Shown: piece by piece, positions 26,079-35,804 of the stretch | Layout of the letters: every line of letters starts with the position of its first letter | Position numbering within the stretch: position 1 is the first letter of the stretch | Origin: CAVXEH01 sp963805305 | GTDB taxonomy: Bacteria; Chloroflexota; Limnocylindria; QHBO01 | Assembly (NCBI GenBank): GCA_963805305.1 | Contig: CAWDTM010000004.1 | Coordinates: 1-64,000 of the forward strand | Reading direction: 5' to 3' | DNA: 64,000 nt | The notes under the pieces: model-generated | Seen by the model: only the letters and a program-made list of their open reading frames with translations | The model's database searches: none | What the model was told of the DNA's origin: nothing | Made by a program: the position numbers and the translations under genes

Positions 26079-27623
26079 TCAGTGGCGGAAGTGGCGACGG
26101 CCGGTGAAGACCATGGCCATGTGGTGACGATCTGCGACCTCGATGGCCATCTCGTCGCGGATGCTGCCTCCCGGCTGGATGATGGCGGTGACGCCTGCCT
26201 GCGCAGCAATCTGGATGCCATCAGGGAACGGGAAGTACGCGTCGGAGGCCATGACCGAGAGCGGCGCGCGCTCGCCGGCCTTGCGGAGGGCGATCTCAAC
26301 GCTCACCACCCGCGACGGCTGGCCGGCCCCCATGCCGATCATCGAGTGCTTCTTGGCCAGCACCACGGCGTTGGAGCGGACGTGCCGCACCGCACGCCAG
26401 GCGAAGAGCAGGTCCGTCAGCTCCTCCAGCGTCGGCCGGCGCTGGGTGACGACCTGCAGCTTGTTGCGGTCCTCCTCGAGGTTGTCGAAGGTCTGGACCA
26501 GGATCCCGCCGCCAATCCGCTTGAAGTCGAAGTTGCCGATCCCCAGCTCCGGTCCGTCCGATTGCGATGGCGGCACCTCGATGATCTCGAAGCCCTTCTT
26601 GGTGCGCAGGATCTCCAGCGCCTCGGGCGTGTAGCCGGGGGCCACGATGGCCTCGAAGAAGCCGGGGCGGATGGCGCGGGCGGTTGCCTCGTCGACGGGC
26701 CGGTTGGCGCCGATGATCCCGCCATATGCGGAGACCGAGTCGCCCTCGAGGGCCGCCCGGAACGCATCGGCCAGGTCAACCACGCTGGCAAGCCCGCACG
26801 GGTTGCCGTGCTTCACGACGCAGACCGTGGGAGTCTTGAAGTCGCTGGCGATCTGCCAGGCAGCGTCGAGGTCGAGCAGGTTGTTGAAGCTCAGGTCCTT
26901 GCCGGCGATCTGGTGCGCCGTGGAGATGGAGCTGCCCCGCTGGGCGGGATCGGAGTAGAAGCCGCCAAGCTGGTGCGGGTTCTCGCCGTAGCGCAGGTCC
27001 GCGCGCTTCTCGACGACCAGGGTGAGGCGGCTCGGGAAGAGCGTCCCGGCCTGGAGGTTGAGGTAGCTGGCGATGTGCGCGTCGTACGCGGCGGTCAGGG
27101 CGAACGCCTCCGCCGCAAGCTTCAGGCGGGTCTCCGGGCTCACGGCCCCAATGGTCTTGAGATCCCGCAGGACCGATGCGTACTGGGTGGGGTCACTGAC
27201 GGCTGCGACGCCGGGGAAGTTCTTGGCGGCCGCGCGCAGGAGCGCCACCCCGCCCACGTCGATCTGCTCCAGCGCCTGGTCCAGGGTCGTCCCGATCTCC
27301 CGCGCGGTGCGCGCGAACGGATAGAGGTTCACGACCACGATGTCGATCTGGCCGATGCCGTGCTCCGCCAGCTGGGCCAGGTGGTCCGGCTGGTCCCTGC
27401 GGGCAAGGAGGCCGGCGAAGATGGCGGGGTGGAGGGTCTTGACTCGACCGCCAAGGATCTCCTGGGTATCGGTCAGCTCGGATACCGGACTGATCTCGAT
27501 CCCGTTCTCCTGCAGGTGGGTGCGGGTCCCGTCGGTGGCGAAGCATTCGACGCCTGCGTCCATCAGGCCGCGTGCCAGCTCGACAATGCCTTCGCGGTCG
27601 GAGACGGAGAGGAGTGCGCGCAA
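26079..27623 (-). CDS. purH: bifunctional AICAR transformylase / IMP cyclohydrolase
   Basis: PurH performs the last two steps of IMP synthesis. The N-terminal MGS-like cyclohydrolase domain carries SVSDREGIVELARGL and GGRVKTLHP (58-66). The C-terminal transformylase has RYGENPHQ and the catalytic KHGNPCG (271-277). The length of 514 residues is normal. The start is a TTG at 27623 with GAGGG six bases upstream. It appears to be the first gene of a purH-glpX operon. Confidence 0.95.
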   Translation of the reverse strand: MRALLSVSDREGIVELARGLMDAGVECFATDGTRTHLQENGIEISPVSELTDTQEILGGRVKTLHPAIFAGLLARRDQPDHLAQLAEHGIGQIDIVVVNLYPFARTAREIGTTLDQALEQIDVGGVALLRAAAKNFPGVAAVSDPTQYASVLRDLKTIGAVSPETRLKLAAEAFALTAAYDAHIASYLNLQAGTLFPSRLTLVVEKRADLRYGENPHQLGGFYSDPAQRGSSISTAHQIAGKDLSFNNLLDLDAAWQIASDFKTPTVCVVKHGNPCGLASVVDLADAFRAALEGDSVSAYGGIIGANRPVDEATARAIRPGFFEAIVAPGYTPEALEILRTKKGFEIIEVPPSQSDGPELGIGNFDFKRIGGGILVQTFDNLEEDRNKLQVVTQRRPTLEELTDLLFAWRAVRHVRSNAVVLAKKHSMIGMGAGQPSRVVSVEIALRKAGERAPLSVMASDAYFPFPDGIQIAAQAGVTAIIQPGGSIRDEMAIEVADRHHMAMVFTGRRHFRH

Positions 27624-27688
27624 CGAAGGCCCTCGTTCTGCGGGGGGGCTGGATGCGAGGCGCGAGCCGGTCCCGCCTCGGGGTGTCG

Positions 27689-27769
27689 ATTATAGCCGCG
27701 CGGACCTCCAGTTCCGCCGAGACAGCCTGTCCCGTCGCGGGCGACCCGGGCAGGCGGCGAGCCCGGGTC
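27689..27769. promoter_or_regulatory. purH -10 box and upstream hairpin
   Basis: A perfect TATAAT on the minus strand (27694-27689) would start transcription about 60 bases before the purH TTG. The -35 region is poor. Upstream, GACCCGGGC (27743-27751) pairs perfectly with GCCCGGGTC (27761-27769), placed where a repressor or the divergent promoter could act. No purine riboswitch core was recognised. Confidence 0.45.
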
Positions 27770-27867
27770 AGCCGAAGTCTTCAAGTCTTTAAAAGAGTTG
27801 GCGGTGAGGGGGCGGCGCGGGCAGGTCACGGTTTGAGCGGTGGCGGCTTGGGTATACTCCGCGCGCC

Positions 27868-28284
27868 ATGGCGTTTCTCTTCGATCCCCTCACGCCCATC
27901 ACCTACCCCGACCTCTTCACGTTGATGTGGGTCGCCGGCCTCCTGCTCCTCGTCGGGTCCGTGGTGGTCTACAACATCGCCCAGGCGCGGTATCGGCGGT
28001 ACCCCGCCATCCTGGCGCTCCACGAGTGGATCTTCTGGCCCATCGCCATCGGTTGGGGGATCACGCCGCTCCTCGTCGTGATCCATGTGCCGCTGCTGCT
28101 CCTGCTGCTGATCCTGCTTCCCGCGATGGGCATCGCCGCGTACGCGACGTTCATCCGCTTCCCCCCCATCATCGCGACGGCCAACGACGAGATTCGCCGG
28201 CGCCGATACGTGCCGCCACCGCGCCGCGCCGCACGGGTCCGGCCGCGACCCACGCCCGCCGGCCGCCGCCGACGCCACCGCTAG
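27868..28284 (+). CDS. small polytopic membrane protein with basic tail (138 aa)
   Basis: Three hydrophobic segments (about residues 17-37, 50-68 and 69-95) are followed by an Arg/Pro-rich cytoplasmic tail. No family was recognised. A TATACT box at 27853-27858 ends nine bases before the ATG, with no Shine-Dalgarno between, suggesting a very short leader. It is divergent from purH and upstream of the OppB-like permease (113 bp). Confidence 0.6.
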   Translation: MAFLFDPLTPITYPDLFTLMWVAGLLLLVGSVVVYNIAQARYRRYPAILALHEWIFWPIAIGWGITPLLVVIHVPLLLLLLILLPAMGIAAYATFIRFPPIIATANDEIRRRRYVPPPRRAARVRPRPTPAGRRRRHR

Positions 28285-28397
28285 ACGCCCGCGCCGTTCG
28301 GGGAGCGCCATCGGCCGCGGTTTGAACCTCGCCTGCCTGTCGGGGGTAGGCTAAGTGCCCGCCCTGATACCGCCCGAGCGACGCGGAAGGTGGCTTC

Positions 28398-29315
28398 GTG
28401 CTCAGCTACGTCATCAGGCGAGTGCTGTGGATCATCCCGGTGCTTGTCGCGGTCTCCGTGATCACCTTCATCCTCATGCATGCCGCGCCCGGCGGTCCGT
28501 GGGCTCGCGCCAAGCAGCTGCCCGCGGCGACGGTTGCGCGGCTCAACGAGATCTACGGGCTCGACCAGCCGATCTGGCAGCAGTACCTGCGATGGGTCGG
28601 TGGCCTGCTCCACGGCGACCTGGGTCCCTCGTACAAGTACCTGGACCTGTCCGTCGACAACATCGTGGCGAACGGGATCTGGACCACCATGCAGCTGGGC
28701 TTCATGGCGTTCGGCCTGTCGGTCGTGGTGGGGATCCCGCTCGGGGTGATCGCAGCGTTGAACCACAACCGGTGGCCGGACTACTTCGCGACCTTCATCA
28801 GCGTGCTGGGGATCTGCACGCCCAGCTTCGTGGGATCGATCCTGCTGCTCGTCGTGTTCAGCGTGATGCTGCGCTGGTTCCCGACCTACGGCTGGGGTGA
28901 TCCATCACACTGGGTGCTGCCGACGGTCGCGCTCGCGCTCTTCCCGATAGCCCAGATCGCCCGCTACACGCGGGCGAGCATGCTCGAGGTGACGCGCAAG
29001 GACTACGTGCGCACCGCGGAGAGCAAGGGGCTGCGGGAACGCACGGTCGTGGTCGTGCATATGATCCGCAATGCCATGATCCCGGTGATCACCATCCTGG
29101 GGCCGGTGCTGGCCTTCCTGATCACCGGGAGCTTCATCATCGAGACGATCTTCTCGATCCCGGGCATCGGACGTGACTACGTCACGAGCATCGGCCAGCG
29201 AGACTATGGCGTGATCATGGCCATGACCATGCTCTATGCGGTGGTGATCGCCGTGATGAACCTGGTCGTCGACATCCTGTACGCCTACATCGACCCGCGG
29301 ATCCGGTACGCCTGA
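28398..29315 (+). CDS. OppB/DppB-type ABC transporter permease
   Basis: The 305-residue peptide/nickel-class permease has the N-terminal signature (YVIRRVLWIIPVLVAVSVI, then HAAPGGPW), the periplasmic domain with LNEIYGLDQPIWQQYLRWV, and the EAA loop ARYTRASMLEVTRKDYVRTA followed by ESKGLRER, which docks onto the ATPase. It ends with IETIFSIPGIGRDYV. The GTG start has GGAAGGTGG upstream. The usual OppC, OppA and OppD/F partners are absent on both sides, so it is an orphan in this window. Confidence 0.9.
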   Translation: MLSYVIRRVLWIIPVLVAVSVITFILMHAAPGGPWARAKQLPAATVARLNEIYGLDQPIWQQYLRWVGGLLHGDLGPSYKYLDLSVDNIVANGIWTTMQLGFMAFGLSVVVGIPLGVIAALNHNRWPDYFATFISVLGICTPSFVGSILLLVVFSVMLRWFPTYGWGDPSHWVLPTVALALFPIAQIARYTRASMLEVTRKDYVRTAESKGLRERTVVVVHMIRNAMIPVITILGPVLAFLITGSFIIETIFSIPGIGRDYVTSIGQRDYGVIMAMTMLYAVVIAVMNLVVDILYAYIDPRIRYA

Positions 29316-29362
29316 CGCCACGCTGCCGCCGCTTCCCGGCAGCCTGTCGAACGGACGGCCCC

Positions 29363-30160
29363 TCAACCGGCGAGCGCAGCGTCGATCGCGGTTCGGACGG
29401 TGTCCCAGTCGTTCCCGTCCAGCTTGGTGCCGTCGACGACCACGGTGGGGGTGGCGGTGATCCCGAGCGCGGTGGCATCGGCCTGCGAGCGGGCCTGGAT
29501 CTCCGTGAAGAGGGCCCGCGCCGCGTCGAGGTCCAACCCCGCGTCGAAGGCGCTGCGATCCAGGCCAATCTTCGACGCGATCTCCTGCAGTCGACCAACG
29601 TCGAAGCTCCCCACGTTCTCGCCCAGCTGGTTGGCGAACAGGTAGTCGTGGTAGGGCCAGAACATGTCCTGCTGCTCCGCCAGGTGCGCGGCGACCGCAG
29701 CCCAGCGTGACTCGTCGCCCAGGAAGGCAAGGTCGCGGAACACCAGGCGCACCGCGCCGGTCGAGACGTACGTGGAGATGATCCGCGGCTCGACCTGCGC
29801 CGAGAAGCGCGCGCAGTACGGGCACTGATAGTCCGCCCAGACCTCGACCGTGACTGCGGCATCGGCGCTGCCCAGCGCATTGCCATTTGCGCGCTGGGTG
29901 GGGGTGAAGGACGCGGGCGCCACGACGGGCGGTGGCGTGACGAGCGCCCCGCTCGACCGCAAGGCTGCCCCCGAGGGTCCGGCTGACGATCCGCTACCGG
30001 CGCTGGCGACCGCCGTCCCACTCGATCGAGGACCACCCAGGGTGCCGCTCAGGGCCAGGACCAGGAGCATGACCACGGCACCGGTCAACGCGCCGGTCGC
30101 GAACAGGACCAGGCGCGACCCTCGCTCGGGAGGAGGGGTCTGCTCTTCGATGGGGCCCAT
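29363..30160 (-). CDS. membrane-anchored DsbA-like thiol oxidoreductase
   Basis: A cytoplasmic stretch and anchor helix (VLFATGALTGAVVMLLVLAL, residues 18-37) precede a Ser/Gly/Pro linker and a thioredoxin-fold domain. It carries the active site CPYC (C113/C116) in WADYQCPYCARFS and the cis-proline region TATPTVVVDG. DsbA/BdbD-like proteins of this type form disulphides outside the membrane. ATG 30160 is selected. A TTG 12 codons upstream extends the frame, but the best AGGAGG lies between the two, so the exact start is uncertain. Confidence 0.85.
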   Translation of the reverse strand: MGPIEEQTPPPERGSRLVLFATGALTGAVVMLLVLALSGTLGGPRSSGTAVASAGSGSSAGPSGAALRSSGALVTPPPVVAPASFTPTQRANGNALGSADAAVTVEVWADYQCPYCARFSAQVEPRIISTYVSTGAVRLVFRDLAFLGDESRWAAVAAHLAEQQDMFWPYHDYLFANQLGENVGSFDVGRLQEIASKIGLDRSAFDAGLDLDAARALFTEIQARSQADATALGITATPTVVVDGTKLDGNDWDTVRTAIDAALAG

Positions 30161-30467
30161 CCGGATGCCTGCCGACCTCCTGCGGATTCGCGGCAACCCT
30201 AGCCGCGCCGGCAGCGAGTCCCAAGGGCCGATCGGCCCGGCCGATGTGCCACCCCGGCCCGTCGAATGCCCACCGTCGTGTGAGGCTGCGGAAACGGGAC
30301 GTTCGGCACTGGTGGGCTGCGGTGCGGTGTGCGAGGGTCCTGTGCGACCCGGAGAGGTTGGCGTCGATTGACCCGTGAGCGGCCCGTGCCGCGAGGCCCG
30401 AGCCGCGGATGGCTTCGATGGTCGATTTCTTCGGGTCGCCGATATGCCGAGCGGGGGTAAGAGTCCT
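30161..30467. other. divergent intergenic region with a 14-bp palindrome
   Basis: No supported gene lies here. The perfect palindrome GGGCCGATCGGCCC spans 30225-30238, upstream of the DsbA-like gene, and is followed by a second GGCCGAT half-site. It may be an operator. Confidence 0.4.
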
Positions 30468-30710
30468 GTGACCGGATCCGCTCCTCGCCACCTGGTGGTG
30501 TGCGTCGACGGCCGGGTGCCGTGCCCGGAGGGGTCCCGACCCTATCGGGACTGCTTTGCGTGCCCGGCGCTCCAGGGCACCCTGGAAGGCGCCGAGCTGG
30601 TCATGCTCTGCGGGCAGGGCGCCCCGTCGCCGGCGTTGCGGTTCGCTGCGGTCACCATGGATCGCCCGGTCCGCCTTGCCGATACCCCGGTGCCGGCCCC
30701 CCGTCGCTGA
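30468..30710 (+). CDS. small cysteine-containing protein (80 aa)
   Basis: From GTG 30468 the protein reads a conserved-looking segment VVCVDGRVPCPEGSRPYRDC followed by FACPALQGTLEGAELVMLCG. The spacing C-x6-C-x9-C-x2-C suggests a small metal site or disulphide pairs. GGGGGT lies about ten bases before the GTG. No family is recognised. It is convergent with the S41 protease and beside a DsbA-like gene, so oxidative folding of its cysteines is conceivable. Confidence 0.5.
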   Translation: MTGSAPRHLVVCVDGRVPCPEGSRPYRDCFACPALQGTLEGAELVMLCGQGAPSPALRFAAVTMDRPVRLADTPVPAPRR

Positions 30711-30727
30711 TCCGGTCCGGTGGTTGC

Positions 30728-32011
30728 TCACCCCGATCCGTGGAGCAGGACAAGGGCTCGGGCGAGCTGCGCATCGCCGGCCGCGGCCAGCTCCGCGGCG
30801 CTCATCCCGCCGAGCTGATCGGCCAGCACCGGCTGGACGCTGGATGGCAGTGCCACCGTCTGGGTCGGCGCGATGCCGTGGTGCCAGATCTGCCGTCCCG
30901 ATGGCGTCAGCCACTTCACCGTCCCAATCCGCAACGCGGATCCGTCGCCGAGGTCGTACTGGGACAGGACCGTTCCGGTGCCGAACGTGGTGACCCCCAC
31001 GATGGTCGCCCGGTGGTGGTCCTGGAGGGCCCCGGCCACGATCTCCGCCGCGGAAGCCGTCGCGTGGTTCACGAGCACCACGACCGGGAGGCTCGTGGGA
31101 TGGATGCCCGTCTTCACCGGGACGGCGGTCCTCGTCCCTCCCGCATCAACGGTGACGTACACGACCCCGGAGGCGATGAACTGGCTTGCCACGCCGACGG
31201 CCTCGCCGACGTAGCCGCCCGGATCGTCGCGCAGGTCGAGCACGATTCCGGTGGCGCCGGCCGCCGTCACCGCTTCGAGCGCCGAGCGGAGGCTGTCCGA
31301 TGCGCCGCGCGAGAACTCCACGAGATGGATGTCCGCCACCGTCTGCCCGGGCACCATGGCCCAGGTCACGGCCGGCACGTCGACGCTGGCCCGCACGACG
31401 TGGACCGTGCGCTGCGTCGTGCTCCCGGTCGGCGCCACGACCAGGGTCACCGTCGTCCCGGACGGACCCCGAATGCGGGTCGTGACGGCGGACAGCGAGA
31501 GTCCCTGCGTGCCGGTCCCGTCGATGGACACGATCTGGTCGCCGTGCCCAAGCCCGGCGCGCGCGGCCGGACCACCCGCGAAGACGCTGACGATGACCGG
31601 CGTCGCGTCGCTCATGTCGAGCACGGCGCCGATGCCGACGTAGGAGCCGGAGAGTGCGGCCTGCTCGGCGGTGAGCTCGTCCGGGGTGAGGAAGCTCGTG
31701 TGGCCGACGTCCCCGACGGCCTGGGTCATACCCCCGATGGCTCCGTAGGCGATCTGGCGCCAGTCGACGCTCGAGCTGTCGACGTAGTGCTGCCGCAGCA
31801 GGTCCCACGCCTGCCCGACCAGCGCGAAGTCGCCGCCGCGATCCGCAGCCGGGGTGCCTGGCCCCCACGGGACGAGGCCCGCTCGGTCCGCGGCGACGCC
31901 GCCGGTGAAGAGCGCAACGGCGAGGACGAGTGCGCCGACGGTCTTGGCGGCACGTCGGCGAGGGCGAGGCGGCGGCGATTCCGCGGATCCGGGCAGGTGT
32001 TCAGGGTGCAT
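30728..32011 (-). CDS. S41-family (Ctp/Tsp-like) protease, catalytic Lys position occupied by Thr
   Basis: The 427-residue protein has an N-terminal anchor helix (TVGALVLAVALFTGGVA), a PDZ domain (about 125-205, PAARAGLGHGDQIVSIDG) and the S41 core. The nucleophile is S320 in NHATASAAEIVAGAL. The Ser-Lys partner of Tsp/CtpA lies 25 residues later in FGKG. Here that position is T345 (FGTGTV). The oxyanion and strand residues (LRDDPGGYV) are present. It either uses another general base or is a non-proteolytic relative. It lies 70 bp downstream of clpB and extends the proteostasis block. Confidence 0.8.
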   Translation of the reverse strand: MHPEHLPGSAESPPPRPRRRAAKTVGALVLAVALFTGGVAADRAGLVPWGPGTPAADRGGDFALVGQAWDLLRQHYVDSSSVDWRQIAYGAIGGMTQAVGDVGHTSFLTPDELTAEQAALSGSYVGIGAVLDMSDATPVIVSVFAGGPAARAGLGHGDQIVSIDGTGTQGLSLSAVTTRIRGPSGTTVTLVVAPTGSTTQRTVHVVRASVDVPAVTWAMVPGQTVADIHLVEFSRGASDSLRSALEAVTAAGATGIVLDLRDDPGGYVGEAVGVASQFIASGVVYVTVDAGGTRTAVPVKTGIHPTSLPVVVLVNHATASAAEIVAGALQDHHRATIVGVTTFGTGTVLSQYDLGDGSALRIGTVKWLTPSGRQIWHHGIAPTQTVALPSSVQPVLADQLGGMSAAELAAAGDAQLARALVLLHGSG

Positions 32012-32080
32012 GCGTGCTCCGGGGGCGGGATGCGAGGGCGGTGTCAGGCGGCTCCGCGGTTGCCGAGCTGCAGGTCGATC

Positions 32081-34732
<2,652 letters not shown>

Positions 34733-34734
34733 GC

Positions 34735-35784
34735 TCAGTGCGTCCGCTCACGCTTGCGGGGATCCGGCTGCGGGTGCCGGGCCAGGAGGGTCGCCAGCTC
34801 CCCGCGCGTCTCCTCGTCGAGGTGGGGCAGGATCACGCGAGCGCGAACCAGGAGGTCGCCGCGGCCGCCCTCCCTGCCCGGCCGGGGGAGGCCCTTGCCG
34901 GCGAGGTGGATCTCCTGGCCGTTCTGGGTGTTGGGCCGGATCCGAAGCTTCACCGATCCGGTGGGGGTGGGAACGGGGACCTCCGCGCCCAGCGTGGCTT
35001 CGGCGAGGGTGAGTGGGAGCTCCGTGACGAGGTCCGCACCGCGTCGCTCGAACCGCTCGTCGGGCTTGACGTGGACGGTGACGTACAGGTCGCCCGCCGC
35101 GGAGCCACCGCCGCCGCCGCGCGCACCGGCACCACGAAGCTTGATGCGGGCGCCGTCGGTCACGCCGGGGGGGATGGTGACCTCGATACGTCGTCCGTCG
35201 ATGCTCACCATCCGCTTCGCCCCGCGGGCGACCTCGGCCAGGGAGACATCGGTCTCGGCGTGGGCGTCGGCGCTGCGCGGCGCCGCCGTGCGGGTCGCTG
35301 CCCCGCGACCACCACGCCCGCCGCCCAGGTTGCCGAACTCGAAGAGATGTTCGAAGCCGCCCGCGTCGCTGCTGGTGGCGCCGCCCGATCCGCCGCCTCC
35401 CTCGCCGAAGAATGCTCGGAAGAAGTCGGAGAAGCCGCTCATCTCGTCGGGAGAGACGCGCCGGTACGTGAACCCGCCGCCGCCCGGAGCGGCGCGCTGG
35501 CCCGCGAACGGATCGCCACCGAAGCCGCCCGCCCAGCCGGGTGCGCCGGCCTGGTCGTATGCCTGCCAGTTTGCGCCCAGCTCGTCATACCGCCCTCGCT
35601 TCTCCGGATCGGAGAGGACGGCATGGGCCTCGTTGGCCTCCTTGAACCGCTGCTCGGCGGTCTTGTCGCCCGGGTTCTTGTCGGGATGGAGCTGGCGTGC
35701 CAGGCGGCGATAGGCCTTCTTGATCTCGGCCTGTGTCGCCGTCTTGGGCACGCCCAGGACCTGGTAGTAGTCCTTGTACTCCAT
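34735..35784 (-). CDS. CbpA-type DnaJ co-chaperone
   Basis: The J domain (residues 5-70) has the HPD tripeptide in RQLHPDKNPG. A Gly/Phe-like linker follows, then the two C-terminal substrate-binding barrels (ISIDGRRIEVTIPPGV, DLYVTVHVKPD, LPLTLAEATLGAEV). The CxxCxGxG zinc repeats of classic DnaJ are absent, giving 349 residues and a CbpA-like architecture. Its position between lon and clpB fits a heat-shock operon. dnaK and grpE are not in this window. Confidence 0.9.
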   Translation of the reverse strand: MEYKDYYQVLGVPKTATQAEIKKAYRRLARQLHPDKNPGDKTAEQRFKEANEAHAVLSDPEKRGRYDELGANWQAYDQAGAPGWAGGFGGDPFAGQRAAPGGGGFTYRRVSPDEMSGFSDFFRAFFGEGGGGSGGATSSDAGGFEHLFEFGNLGGGRGGRGAATRTAAPRSADAHAETDVSLAEVARGAKRMVSIDGRRIEVTIPPGVTDGARIKLRGAGARGGGGGSAAGDLYVTVHVKPDERFERRGADLVTELPLTLAEATLGAEVPVPTPTGSVKLRIRPNTQNGQEIHLAGKGLPRPGREGGRGDLLVRARVILPHLDEETRGELATLLARHPQPDPRKRERTH

Positions 35785-35804
35785 CGGTCGTTCGAACCGG
35801 GTCC

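Noticed and set aside
27624..27867. Purine riboswitch upstream of purH
   Set aside because: The conserved three-way junction sequences are not recognisable. Only a promoter and a short hairpin are visible.
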